Of a DNA stretch of 17,272 nt, positions 1 through 7,730 are shown in pieces (within the stretch, counting starts at the first letter, position 1; each line of letters starts with the position of its first letter). Origin of the DNA: an uncultured Selenomonadaceae bacterium (GTDB taxonomy: Bacteria > Bacillota > Negativicutes > Selenomonadales > Selenomonadaceae). The translations under genes were made by a program, and so were the position numbers. The stretch spans positions 1 to 17,272 of the forward strand of contig CALELM010000020.1 in NCBI GenBank assembly GCA_937902665.1, written 5' to 3'. The notes beneath the pieces are model-generated. The model was not told where the DNA came from. It did no database searches and saw nothing but the letters and a program-made list of their open reading frames with translations.

Positions 1-39
1 ACGAAGAAACTAGTACACATACATTATCAGCGTACAGAA

Positions 40-59
40 CTTAAACTAAAAAGTTTAGG
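40..59. other. small hairpin near window start
   Basis: An 8-bp stem (CTTAAACT / AGTTTAGG, one G-T pair) encloses an AAAA loop. It lies between the window edge and the strong terminator at 95-139. No gene is visible in 1-160, so the role is unknown. Confidence 0.3.
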
Positions 60-94
60 ATTAAAATGAACATTGCCGAGTTTGGATAAATAAC

Positions 95-146
95 AAAATC
101 CCTGTAAATGCTTGCGAATGAAGCGTTTGCAGGGATTTTATTTTTA
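95..146. terminator. bidirectional rho-independent terminator downstream of the NlpC/P60 gene
   Basis: A 17-bp stem pairs AAAATCCCTGTAAATGC (95-111) with GCGTTTGCAGGGATTTT (123-139). It has two G-T wobbles and an 11-nt loop. On the plus strand the 3' arm runs into a T-rich tract; on the minus strand it ends in TTTTGTTATTT. It therefore ends the minus-strand hydrolase gene (stop at 163) and can also stop transcripts entering from the left. Confidence 0.85.
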
Positions 147-162
147 CTTTTTAAAACTTCCG

Positions 163-921
163 CTATTTTACAATATGTTTTCCACCGTAGTAGCGAGGGC
201 TCCAGTAGCTGTTGGAAAGTTCGTCAATACGGACTCCTTTGCTGGATGAGGCATGGATAAAGCGACCATTGCCGAGATAGATTCCGCAATGGGATGCACC
301 AGCTTCGTAGGTTGTGAAGAAAACGAGGTCACCGGGGACGAGCTGCTTGCTGCTTTTGGTGCGAAGCCCCAGCTTGTACTGCTCGTCTGCTGTGCGGGGA
401 ATGGAGATGCCGTTTTTGGCAAAGACGTACTGCAGGTAACCGGAACAGTCAAATGCCTTTGGAGTCGTTCCGCCGAAGGCGTAGGGAGTCCCAATGTATT
501 TCTTGGCGGTAGTAATAACGGAGCTTACCTTGGAAGAATCGAGGATTGGTTGGTTGTTTGGGACGTACTTTGCTTTTCCAATCAAGGCAGAGGAGTCTTC
601 TTCCTTGGGTTTTTCGATATCGATTCCCCATTTGCGGGGCTTCGCTTTTTTGAGCGTTCGCCAAGTGGAATTGTTCACGATACCGGTAATGCTCAACTTG
701 TTTTCCTTTTGGAATTCTGCAACGGCACGTTCTGTTTCTGCACCGAAAATACCGTCCAGTGCCTTGACGGTATATCCAAGCTCCTTCAGCTTTTCCTGCA
801 GGAGAAGAACGTCATGCCCGTGCGAGTTCCTTTTTAGGGTAGGGGAAGCCAGTGCCGTAGAGGAGAGGAGGAGGAGGGTGAGGCATATGGAAGCGAGATA
901 GCGAAAACGTAACCTTTTCAT
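163..921 (-). CDS. secreted NlpC/P60 peptidoglycan endopeptidase with N-terminal peptidoglycan-binding domain
   Basis: Predicted exported cell-wall hydrolase of 252 aa. Residues 1-25 form a signal peptide (basic MKRLRFR, Leu-rich core, ALA cleavage site). Residues about 28-90 are a PG_binding_1 repeat (GHDVLLLQEKLKELGY, then LDGIFGAETERAV). Residues about 130-252 are an NlpC/P60 domain with catalytic Cys159 in FDCSGY, His211 in SHCGIYLGNG and a third polar residue His223. This family cleaves D-gamma-glutamyl-DAP bonds in stem peptides outside the membrane. The start at 921 is preferred over an in-frame ATG at 957 because AAAGGA (930-935) lies 8 nt upstream and the 12 extra residues would precede the signal peptide. 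The gene has its own promoter (965-994) and a terminator after it, so it is probably monocistronic. Family assignment is firm; the exact bond cut is inferred. Confidence 0.93.
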   Translation of the reverse strand: MKRLRFRYLASICLTLLLLSSTALASPTLKRNSHGHDVLLLQEKLKELGYTVKALDGIFGAETERAVAEFQKENKLSITGIVNNSTWRTLKKAKPRKWGIDIEKPKEEDSSALIGKAKYVPNNQPILDSSKVSSVITTAKKYIGTPYAFGGTTPKAFDCSGYLQYVFAKNGISIPRTADEQYKLGLRTKSSKQLVPGDLVFFTTYEAGASHCGIYLGNGRFIHASSSKGVRIDELSNSYWSPRYYGGKHIVK

Positions 922-964
922 GGAAACCGTCCTTTCATGAAATGCATCGCAATACAATGGAAAT

Positions 965-994
965 ATTATAGCAGAAAGGACGAAGGAATGTCAT
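965..994 (-). promoter_or_regulatory. sigma70-type promoter of the NlpC/P60 gene
   Basis: On the minus strand a perfect TATAAT (plus coordinates 965-970) is preceded by ATGACA (989-994) with an 18-bp spacer; reading the hexamer as TGACAT gives 17 bp. The predicted start of transcription is near 957, leaving a leader of about 35 nt before the ATG at 921. Confidence 0.75.
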
Positions 995-1051
995 TCTTTT
1001 TTATGGAGAATGGAAAGAAAAATTTGCATGGCATGTGCTTTGGCAGATTGC

Positions 1052-2284
1052 TCATAATGGCAGGGACGGCATGGCGAGCTTATCTAGGATTCCGAGGAGG
1101 TAGGCAATCGCTATGCCGTAGTTTGTCATGGGAATCTGCTGTTTTTTTGCTTGCTGGATTCTTGATAGGACATAACGCCGGTTGAACATGCAGCCACCGC
1201 ATTGAATGATGAGGTTGTACTCTGCGAGATTTTCGGGAAAGTCTGTCCCGCTAACGATGTCAATCGCTAGTTCTTCGCCGTAACACTTGCGGAGGAGACG
1301 GGGGATTTTTACTCGGCCGATATCTTCGGTCAGTGGCGCATGGGTACAGCATTCCGCAATCAATACCTTGGATTGCGGCGTGAGTGCTGCGATGGCATTT
1401 GCGCTTTGCGTATAGTAGGCAAGGTCTCCTTTATAGGCGGCAAACAGCACGGAAAAGGAGGTTAGCAGGCTGTCCTTTGGTTTCTTTTGGTAGACGGCAG
1501 AAAAGACCTGCGAATCCGTGATGATGAGCGAGGGGGGCTGCTTGAGCAGGGAGAGGGAGTATTCCAGCTTGTCAGCCGTGGTGCAGATAACCGTGCATTG
1601 CTTGTCAAGGAGCTCTCGAATGGTCTGTACCTGTGGGAGTATCAAGCGGTTTTTGGGTGCTTGGATATCTTGCGGCATGACGAGGAGGACACAGTCGTTT
1701 TCCTTTGCAAGAGAACCTGTGATGCTTTCTGCGGCAAAGTCTTCCGGCATTAGCTTTGCCAATGCCTCACGAACCTTGTCGAAGCCTTCTCCTGTTTTGC
1801 AGTTTACCAAGAGGTGAGCGCAGGCTTCACTTTTTAGGAGGGAAGCCCATTCTTTTGGGATGGATGAGGTTTCTTTTTTTTCTGCAAAAAGATTGATGGC
1901 AAGCAGGGCAGGAATCTTTTTGTCCGTGAAATATTGCAGCAGATTTTTTTCTGCTTCAAAATCTAGGATATCTTCTTTTCCTTGGGGAAGGAGAATGATT
2001 GCAAGCTCGGTTTTTTTCATAACAAGTGCTGTTTTCTCCATTCGCAGCCTGCCCAAGGGAGAGGAATCCTCCAGTCCGGCAGTGTCCATGAGAAGGCATG
2101 CCCCGAGCGGAGAAATTTCCATTGCCTTGCAGACAGGATCGGTGGTAGTTCCAGAGGTTTCGGAAACAATGGAAACCTTGTGGCCGGCAAGCTGGTTGAT
2201 AAAGGAGGATTTTCCGCTGTTCGTTCGTCCGAAGATGCCGATGTGAAGCCGATTGGAATTTGGGGTTGTGTTTAGTTCTGCCAT
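1052..2284 (-). CDS. hydF: [FeFe]-hydrogenase H-cluster maturation GTPase HydF
   Basis: HydF is the scaffold that assembles and delivers the 2Fe subcluster to hydrogenase. At 410 aa it has the usual length. The N-terminal GTPase domain shows G1 GRTNSGKS (19-26), switch residues SGTTTDP (44-50) and G3 DTAG (67-70). The expected G4 NKxD is absent: the equivalent place reads AINLFAEK (129-136). The C-terminal cluster domain has CTH (313-315) and CGGC (362-365), separated as in the family motif CxH-x(about 45)-HCxxC, but the His before CGGC is Gln361. HydF is last in a hydE-hydG-hydF operon. Its ATG lies 1 nt after the hydG stop and the nearest purine-rich site (AGAGGG) is about 15 nt upstream, so translation is probably coupled. 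No convincing terminator follows it before the next promoter. Confidence 0.95.
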   Translation of the reverse strand: MAELNTTPNSNRLHIGIFGRTNSGKSSFINQLAGHKVSIVSETSGTTTDPVCKAMEISPLGACLLMDTAGLEDSSPLGRLRMEKTALVMKKTELAIILLPQGKEDILDFEAEKNLLQYFTDKKIPALLAINLFAEKKETSSIPKEWASLLKSEACAHLLVNCKTGEGFDKVREALAKLMPEDFAAESITGSLAKENDCVLLVMPQDIQAPKNRLILPQVQTIRELLDKQCTVICTTADKLEYSLSLLKQPPSLIITDSQVFSAVYQKKPKDSLLTSFSVLFAAYKGDLAYYTQSANAIAALTPQSKVLIAECCTHAPLTEDIGRVKIPRLLRKCYGEELAIDIVSGTDFPENLAEYNLIIQCGGCMFNRRYVLSRIQQAKKQQIPMTNYGIAIAYLLGILDKLAMPSLPL

Positions 2285-2285
2285 G

Positions 2286-3704
2286 TTAGAATCGAAAGTC
2301 CCTCTTTCCTTTGCTGATTTCTGCTAAATGCTCTCTTGCAGTTTTGCGAACCTTTTCGCTTGGAATTTTGGCAAGCTCACGCTCCAGCATGGAAAGCCCG
2401 AGCTTTCTGGTGGCTTCACTGGCGTAGTCCTCCAAGTATTCCATCAGGGTGAGAAGTGCATTTGGATGACAGCAGTTGAGTATCTGCATGTTCTTGCACA
2501 GGGACATGAAACGGTCGCCGGTACGCCCTGCACGATAGCATGCTGTGCAGAAGCTGGGGATATAGCCAAGCTGCATCAGCCACTGCACTACTTCGTCGAG
2601 AGAACGCTGGTCACTGACATCGAACTGGGCGGAGGATTCTTCCTCGGTTTCCTTGCGGACATAGCCGCCGACACTGGTACGGGAGCCGCCACTGATTTGG
2701 GAAACGCCGAGGGGAAGGACTTTTTCACGGCATTGCTGGGATTCACGAGTGGAGATGATTATGCCGGTGTAGGGAACGGCGATACGAATGAGGGCGCATA
2801 TTTTGGCGAAGGTATCATCGGAAATGCCGTTGCTGAATTCACTGGGATCAATGTCATCGGCACGTTTGACTCTGGGTACGCTGATGGTATGGGGCCCCAC
2901 GCCATGCACGGCTTCGAGATGTTCCGCATGCATGAGAAGCCCTGCAAATTCATAGCGGTATTTCTCCAGTCCGAAGAGAACGCCGATCCCCACATCGTCG
3001 ATGCCGCCCTCCATTGCACGATCCATTGCTTCGGTATGGTAGGCATAGTCATGTTTTGGCCCTTTTGGGTGGAGTGTCTCGTAGGAAGCCTTGTGGTAAG
3101 TTTCTTGAAAGAGGATATACGTTCCGATTTCAGCTTCCTTTAGCTTTCTGTAATTTTCTACTGTCGTTGCGGCGATGTTGACGTTGACACGGCGAATGGA
3201 GCCGTTTTTGTGCTTGATGCTGTAAATGGTTCGGATACTTTCCAAGATGTACTCGATGGGGTTGTTGACGGGATCTTCTCCTGCTTCGATAGCAAGGCGC
3301 TTGTGTCCCATGTCCTGCAAGGCGATGACTTCGGCACGGATTTCGTCCTGTGTCAGCTTCTTGCGGGTGATGTGCTTGTTTTTTGCGTGATACGGGCAGT
3401 AGACGCAGCTGTTGATGCAGTAATTGGACAGGTACAGCGGAGCGAACAGGACGATTCGGTTGCCGTAGTAGTCCTGCTTGATTTGTGTTGCCAATGCGTA
3501 AATCTCGTCCAGTGTGTCTTTGTTTTCGCAGGCAAGCAAGACGGAGGCTTCTCGGTGCGACAGCCCCTTTCGCAGTCTTGCCTTGGCAATGATTTGGTCA
3601 ATGAGTGCGAGATTGTCCTTGTTTTTATCGGCGTAGTCCAGTGTCTCACGGATTTCTTCATCGGAAATGAATTCTTCGGCTTTCATGGAACTTGCATTGT
3701 ACAT
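2286..3704 (-). CDS. hydG: [FeFe]-hydrogenase maturation radical SAM tyrosine lyase HydG
   Basis: HydG cleaves tyrosine to p-cresol and produces the CO and CN ligands, as an Fe-CO-CN synthon, for the H-cluster. The 472-aa protein carries the radical-SAM CX3CX2C motif as CINSCVYC (Cys96, Cys100, Cys103). It also carries the HydG-specific C-terminal CX2CX22C motif (Cys386, Cys389, Cys412), which binds the auxiliary cluster where the synthon forms and separates HydG from the related lyase ThiH. ATG 3704 is supported by AAGAGG 8-13 nt upstream; that site overlaps the last codons of hydE (5 nt lie between the two coding regions), which implies translational coupling. All key residues are present, so it should be functional. 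Confidence 0.97.
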   Translation of the reverse strand: MYNASSMKAEEFISDEEIRETLDYADKNKDNLALIDQIIAKARLRKGLSHREASVLLACENKDTLDEIYALATQIKQDYYGNRIVLFAPLYLSNYCINSCVYCPYHAKNKHITRKKLTQDEIRAEVIALQDMGHKRLAIEAGEDPVNNPIEYILESIRTIYSIKHKNGSIRRVNVNIAATTVENYRKLKEAEIGTYILFQETYHKASYETLHPKGPKHDYAYHTEAMDRAMEGGIDDVGIGVLFGLEKYRYEFAGLLMHAEHLEAVHGVGPHTISVPRVKRADDIDPSEFSNGISDDTFAKICALIRIAVPYTGIIISTRESQQCREKVLPLGVSQISGGSRTSVGGYVRKETEEESSAQFDVSDQRSLDEVVQWLMQLGYIPSFCTACYRAGRTGDRFMSLCKNMQILNCCHPNALLTLMEYLEDYASEATRKLGLSMLERELAKIPSEKVRKTAREHLAEISKGKRDFRF

Positions 3705-3709
3705 AGCAA

Positions 3710-4798
3710 TTACCTCTTATCTGATGATATAGTGTCTGATGGTGCAGGGAAGCCTGCTTCCTGTGGGTTGGGATATGGCCTGAAGCCACCAATATCCACG
3801 GCAATGGTGCAGCCTATGGCTTCCAGCTTTTCCTTTAGGATGTTCAGGGACTGGGCGCTCTCCGTTCCCGTGTGGCGTTTTTTGTCGTAGATGGCATATT
3901 TTGCGCGCACGCTTGGCGGGGATAGGTTGGGCATGATTACGTTTGCACCGGCAAGGATGCCTTCTCTCTGCCCATCCTGCATCAAGGTGGCAAGTGCCGT
4001 GGTAGCAGGAAGGAGGGCAGACGGGAAAAGGAGGCGCAGGATAGAGAGGAGAAGCAAGGTCTGCTCGCTGGAACCGGCAGGTTCTTTGGCAAGGGGGGTG
4101 TCATGCTGAGGGATGAAGGGCCCAATTCCTATCATGTGAGGCTGGAGCCTGCGGAGGAATTGGAGATCCTCAAAGATGGTTTCTGTTGTTTGCCCTTTCG
4201 TCCCTACGATGAAGCCAGCACCTGTCTGAAAGCCGATATTCTTTAGGGAATGCAGGCATTTCATGCGGCGGAGGAGCGACATTTCCGGCGGGTGGAGGAT
4301 TTTGTAGTGGCTCATGCTTGCCGTTTCGTGACGCAGGAGGTAGCGGTCGGCACCTGCCTGACGGTAGGCTTCGTATGAGGAAGAATCCTTTTCTCCAATG
4401 GAAAGCGTGACGGCACAGCTTGGGTGCTGTTTTTTTATACTGCTGACCAGTCGGCAGATCTTTTCGTCCGTAAAGAAGGCATCCTCTCCTCCCTGAAGGA
4501 CAAAGGTGCGAAAGCCTAAAGCATATCCTTCTGCACAGCAGGCAAGGATTTCTTCTTCGGTCAGCCGGTAGCGGCTGGCTTTTTGGTTGCTCCTGCGAAG
4601 CCCACAGTAAAGGCAGTCGTTTTTGCAGTAGCTGGTAAATTCAATCAGTCCGCGAATGTAGATATCTCTGCCGTAAATTTTCTTTTTTACAGCAAGGGCA
4701 CGTTCCTTGAGGTGGGCAGCTTCTTTTCCCTGCAAAAGCTGTTTTAGCTGGGAAAGGCTGATTTCCTGCGTGGCTTCTATTTGGTCAACGATGTTCAT
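3710..4798 (-). CDS. hydE: [FeFe]-hydrogenase maturation radical SAM enzyme HydE
   Basis: HydE acts on the HydG product to build the dithiomethylamine-bridged diiron precursor later carried by HydF. The protein is 362 aa and shows CX3CX2C as CKNDCLYC (Cys58, Cys62, Cys65), followed by LQGGEDAFF, a typical SAM-binding GGE segment. The C-terminal CX7CX2C found in some HydE proteins is missing here; that second cluster is not conserved across the family. The ATG at 4798 has GAGGT (4806-4810) 7 nt upstream. It is the first gene of the maturase operon. A hairpin (4853-4893) separates it from the upstream HD-GYP gene, and no clear promoter is visible in the 54 nt between hairpin and start, so readthrough from upstream is possible. 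Confidence 0.96.
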   Translation of the reverse strand: MNIVDQIEATQEISLSQLKQLLQGKEAAHLKERALAVKKKIYGRDIYIRGLIEFTSYCKNDCLYCGLRRSNQKASRYRLTEEEILACCAEGYALGFRTFVLQGGEDAFFTDEKICRLVSSIKKQHPSCAVTLSIGEKDSSSYEAYRQAGADRYLLRHETASMSHYKILHPPEMSLLRRMKCLHSLKNIGFQTGAGFIVGTKGQTTETIFEDLQFLRRLQPHMIGIGPFIPQHDTPLAKEPAGSSEQTLLLLSILRLLFPSALLPATTALATLMQDGQREGILAGANVIMPNLSPPSVRAKYAIYDKKRHTGTESAQSLNILKEKLEAIGCTIAVDIGGFRPYPNPQEAGFPAPSDTISSDKR

Positions 4799-4852
4799 TG
4801 CGGTTACCTCGAATGGCAGGGAGAATTCCTGTGTTTTGGATGGGGGAAATGG

Positions 4853-4893
4853 GAAAGAGCGGTATCGGGCAAGCTGTCCGATACCGCTCTTTC
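4853..4893 (-). terminator. hairpin between the HD-GYP gene and hydE: terminator or attenuator
   Basis: A perfect 16-bp stem pairs GAAAGAGCGGTATCGG (4853-4868) with CCGATACCGCTCTTTC (4878-4893) around a 9-nt loop. It starts 20 nt after the HD-GYP stop. There is no real U-tract beyond the stem in the minus direction, only the UCUUUC inside the 3' arm. It may therefore terminate incompletely, or protect an RNA end, rather than fully isolate the hyd operon. Confidence 0.6.
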
Positions 4894-4912
4894 TCTTTGG
4901 GCATGCCGAGGA

Positions 4913-6049
4913 TTATTCTGCAAGATATGCAGATGGATCAATGTGGATTTCATGAATAAAGTGGAGAAGCTCGATGCCTGAGACAACGCCTTCCACGGCA
5001 CGGCTCCCGTCAGAGGTCAAGTCAATTCGTATAGGATCGTCAAGAATCCTGCCTTCCTTGTCGGCAAAGATGCAAACCTTTGGTGTTCTTGTATGCCCAA
5101 ATTTACATTCCGTGACGACACCGAATCCGTAAACAGTTTTTACGACTGTGCCGACCGGATAGAGCGCTACGTTGTCAAAGAAGAGCTTCAAAAGCTCTGG
5201 ATCGAATTGTCCCTTGTTGACATTCGTCATGATATTGAAGGCGATGGAAGGCGTATAGGCTTTCTTGTAGGGACGCTCGCTGGTCAGCGCATCGTATACG
5301 TCTGCGATGGCAACGATTTTTGCGAACTTGTGGATTTTATTTCCAGTGATTCCTCTGGGATAGCCGGTGCCATCGATATGCTCATGGTGCTGGGAGGCGA
5401 TGGCTGCCAAGATGCTCGGGGATGGCAGTCTAGGTCCCATCTCATGAATTTTCGCAGAACCTGTCAGCGGGTGGTTCTTGATGATATCAAATTCCGTTTT
5501 TGTGAGGCGCTTTGGCTTTGTCAGGATGTCTGTGTCAATGCTGACCTTGCCCAAATCGTGGAGCAGTGCGCCGAGTGTCAGCAGGGACAAGTCCTGCTTG
5601 GAATAGTGGCAGAGAAGCCCCAGCATGGCGGATAGAATGGCTACGTTTACGCTGTGGGCAAACGTATAGGTATCATGCAGGCGAATATCCGTCAGTTGCA
5701 CGAGGTTATTTTTTTTCTGTATGATGTCAAAGATAATCGTGTCGGAAACGTCCTGCACGGTTTGGACATCAAACTCTCCAGTGTTTTCGACACTTTGGAA
5801 GGTGTCAAACATGCGCTCGATAGCAACCAAGCGAGTGACTTCTTCCACGACATCATCCGGTGGGGCGATTTTTAGGGAGGGATCGGCAGATGTGACAGTA
5901 ACGGTTGGTATGCCAAGTCGCTCCAGTTGTTCAATGTATTGAGAAGAGAGCGGCTGTCCCTTGACCAAATAGCTTCCTCCGCGCTTGTTGAAGATGCTTT
6001 GGGAAACAATCATGCCCTCCTTGAGTTTTCTTACAGGAATCCTTAGCAC
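4913..6049 (-). CDS. HD-GYP domain cyclic-di-GMP phosphodiesterase
   Basis: Predicted cytoplasmic enzyme hydrolysing c-di-GMP; 378 aa. A short N-terminal module (RKLKEGMIVSQSIF, then LVKGQPLSSQYIEQL) is common in Firmicute HD-GYP proteins. It is followed by a full HD-GYP domain with LLHDLGK, NHPLTG, QHHEHIDGTGYPRG and DVYDALTSERPYKKA, covering the HD dyad, the GYP signature and the metal ligands. The last 70 or so residues (from YPVGTVV) are a small beta-rich tail. There is no membrane segment or receiver domain. The start is taken as GTG 6049: AAAGGAGGG lies 6 nt before it, whereas the in-frame ATG at 6097 has no ribosome site and would translate the Shine-Dalgarno itself. It is co-directional with hydEGF but separated from it by a hairpin. 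Confidence 0.93.
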   Translation of the reverse strand: MLRIPVRKLKEGMIVSQSIFNKRGGSYLVKGQPLSSQYIEQLERLGIPTVTVTSADPSLKIAPPDDVVEEVTRLVAIERMFDTFQSVENTGEFDVQTVQDVSDTIIFDIIQKKNNLVQLTDIRLHDTYTFAHSVNVAILSAMLGLLCHYSKQDLSLLTLGALLHDLGKVSIDTDILTKPKRLTKTEFDIIKNHPLTGSAKIHEMGPRLPSPSILAAIASQHHEHIDGTGYPRGITGNKIHKFAKIVAIADVYDALTSERPYKKAYTPSIAFNIMTNVNKGQFDPELLKLFFDNVALYPVGTVVKTVYGFGVVTECKFGHTRTPKVCIFADKEGRILDDPIRIDLTSDGSRAVEGVVSGIELLHFIHEIHIDPSAYLAE

Positions 6050-6055
6050 AAGAAA

Positions 6056-6064
6056 CCCTCCTTT
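6056..6064 (-). promoter_or_regulatory. ribosome binding site that fixes a GTG start
   Basis: AAAGGAGGG on the minus strand sits 6 nt before GTG 6047-6049. In the longer reading frame from the ATG at 6097 these bases would encode Gly-Gly inside the protein. The site therefore argues strongly for the shorter HD-GYP protein starting LRIPVRK. Confidence 0.8.
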
Positions 6065-6216
6065 TATACTATCTATGTAACTTATATCATAGCCCATTTT
6101 TCGTTAATTGAAAAGATGAATTTTTCTGAAAAGAAAAAGGATGTGAACCGTTTAGGATTATGCCTTGCTGTACCACAAAGGGAAATTAGGTGAGTTGGCA
6201 CGGAAAATCTCACATA

Positions 6217-6245
6217 TTTACTTCGAGAAGGGAAACTGTTATACT
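6217..6245 (+). promoter_or_regulatory. sigma70-type promoter of the LCP gene
   Basis: TTTACT (6217-6222) and TATACT (6240-6245) are separated by 17 bp. Transcription would start near 6252, giving a leader of about 33 nt to the ATG at 6285. It lies in the divergent region 6050-6278 shared with the HD-GYP gene. Confidence 0.65.
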
Positions 6246-6284
6246 GAATAAGTTAAAGAAACACTGATTTAAGGAGTCTTGCTT

Positions 6285-7583
6285 ATGCGACAGGTGCGTC
6301 GAAGGCGGCGTAGCTTCAGGAGAATAAAAATAGCGGGTGCAGTCCTGCTGGTTTTGCTGACTGTTTTGGCGGGATGGTATCTGGGCAATCGAGGAACGGG
6401 CGGTTCTGGTCTTTTGCCTGAGACTCATGTATTGCATGTCATGGTTTTGGGCGTGGATCGCAGGGCGGATGATGCAGGACGCAGTGATACGCTGATGATT
6501 GCCGCATTTGATGAGGAAAAGGAAAAGGCTTCGCTTTTGTCCGTGCCGCGTGATACCCGTGTTGCGATTGACGGGCATGATTATGACAAAATCAATCATG
6601 CGTATGCGTTCGGGGGGCATGAGCTTTCCCAAAAATCTGTAGAGAATTTGATCGGGACGAAGATAGATCATTACATCATGATTGATACCAAGGCATTTGA
6701 GCGCATTATTGATGCGATGGGCGGCGTGGATATTGACGTGGAAAAGCGAATGTATTATGAAGATCCATGGGATGATAATGGAGGCCTCCTCATAGATATT
6801 TGGCCGGGGCAGCAGCATATGAACGGCAACAAGGCAATCCAATATGTACGCTATCGTGACGGCGAGGGAGATATCGGTCGCATTGGGCGGCAGCAAAAGT
6901 TTATGAAGGCAGTGATTTCCAATTTGATTTCTCCGCAGACGATACCCAAGCTTCCTGCTATCGTGAAGGAAATCAGCTCGGCAGTGGAAACGGACATGTC
7001 CGTGACGGAGCTTTTGGAGTTTGCGAACCATTTGAAGACGGTGCACGAAAATGGGGTTTCTGCGCAGATGGTGCCGGGAAGGCCTGCCTTTTATGAGGAT
7101 ATCAGCTATTGGGTTCCGGATATCGTGGCACTTCGCAAGATGATGGCAGAGGATCTTGGCATTGAGATGACATCGGCTATTGAGCGAGCTGCGGAAAGGG
7201 ATGCGGAGGCGTATGAAAACGCATTGCCCAAGGGGATTCAGATTACGGGCAGCTCGGAAGGTACTGGAAGGCTGGAGGAGAAGAAGGAACCGCAGGATGA
7301 TACGCCGATGAAGCCGGAGGAGATTTCGGTTTTGGTGATAAATTCGAGTGGCATCAATGGTGCAGGGGCTGAGGTTGCAGGCATCCTGCAAAGGAAGGGC
7401 TTTATCATCTCGAGCGTTGAAACAGGAAAGACAAATTCCAGAGAGCGGACAACGATTACGACATCTGCTCGCAATACGGACTTGTTCTATGGCATGCCGT
7501 TCCCGTGCCTTATCATGAATGAGGGCGGAAAGGCACAGGCTGTGGTCAATATTGGACTGGATTATGTAAAGCAGGGACAATAA
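6285..7583 (+). CDS. LytR-CpsA-Psr (LCP) family protein with LytR C-terminal domain
   Basis: LCP proteins transfer undecaprenyl-linked glycopolymers to peptidoglycan or other surface acceptors on the outer face of the cytoplasmic membrane. The protein is 432 aa: an Arg-rich cytoplasmic tip (RRRRRSFRRIK), one membrane anchor (about 16-34), and an LCP domain with LGVDRRADDAGRSDTLM (55-71), SVPRDTR (86-92, including the conserved Arg that contacts the pyrophosphate) and KINHAYAFGG (102-111). A charged linker leads to a LytR_C domain (about 345-430, starting SVLVINSSG). ATG 6285 is preferred to TTG 6279 because AAGGAG (6271-6276) is 8 nt from the ATG. The stop codon coincides with the first bases of the 151-bp repeat, so the extreme C-terminus may have been set by that element. 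Confidence 0.93.
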   Translation: MRQVRRRRRSFRRIKIAGAVLLVLLTVLAGWYLGNRGTGGSGLLPETHVLHVMVLGVDRRADDAGRSDTLMIAAFDEEKEKASLLSVPRDTRVAIDGHDYDKINHAYAFGGHELSQKSVENLIGTKIDHYIMIDTKAFERIIDAMGGVDIDVEKRMYYEDPWDDNGGLLIDIWPGQQHMNGNKAIQYVRYRDGEGDIGRIGRQQKFMKAVISNLISPQTIPKLPAIVKEISSAVETDMSVTELLEFANHLKTVHENGVSAQMVPGRPAFYEDISYWVPDIVALRKMMAEDLGIEMTSAIERAAERDAEAYENALPKGIQITGSSEGTGRLEEKKEPQDDTPMKPEEISVLVINSSGINGAGAEVAGILQRKGFIISSVETGKTNSRERTTITTSARNTDLFYGMPFPCLIMNEGGKAQAVVNIGLDYVKQGQ

Positions 7584-7730
7584 CGAAGCGAAAGAGGGTC
7601 CCTTCTTCAACAGCTTGCTGTAAGTGGGGAAATCAAATTTTAACAAGCGGTGAGCATATCTCCCGCTTCGTTGAAACGCAAATTGTTCAAGAAAATGCTT
7701 ATGGCATTTTCTTGAACAATGGCATTATAA
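7580..7730 (+). repeat. 151-bp structured repeat, copy A (MITE-like)
   Basis: It begins ATAACGAAGCGAAAG and ends GGCATTATAA. It is about 87% identical, by hand alignment with a few 1-nt gaps, to the reverse complement of 15441-15591. Inside it are an inverted pair AACGAAGCG / CGCTTCGTT, a small ACAGC-TT-GCTGT hairpin, and a perfect 17-bp hairpin (7682-7698 with 7704-7720). Its first bases form the TAA stop of the LCP gene. No protein is encoded. Equal length, conserved ends and internal secondary structure suggest a small non-autonomous mobile element. Confidence 0.85.
7682..7720. terminator. perfect 17-bp hairpin inside repeat A, possible LCP terminator
   Basis: ATTGTTCAAGAAAATGC (7682-7698) pairs perfectly with GCATTTTCTTGAACAAT (7704-7720) across a 5-nt loop. 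It sits about 100 nt after the LCP stop and could terminate or stabilise that transcript. No U-tract follows on either strand, so it is not a classical rho-independent terminator. In copy B the stem is imperfect. Confidence 0.45.

Noticed and set aside
1000..1051. Possible terminator after hydF
   Set aside because: Only a very short GCATG/CATGC pairing precedes a T-rich stretch; too weak to call.
2328..3890. Long plus-strand open frames opposite hydG and hydE
   Set aside because: They mirror highly conserved radical SAM genes, have no recognisable domains and no ribosome sites.
6195..6202. TTGGCACG resembling the -24 half of a sigma54 promoter upstream of the LCP gene
   Set aside because: The matching -12 TTGCA element is absent 4 nt downstream (ATCTC instead), and a better-placed sigma70 promoter exists at 6217-6245.
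6210..7646. 478-codon minus-strand open frame opposite the LCP gene
   Set aside because: Its translation is unusually rich in His, Arg and Cys with no domain, and it is the complement of a well-supported LCP protein with promoter, ribosome site and conserved motifs.
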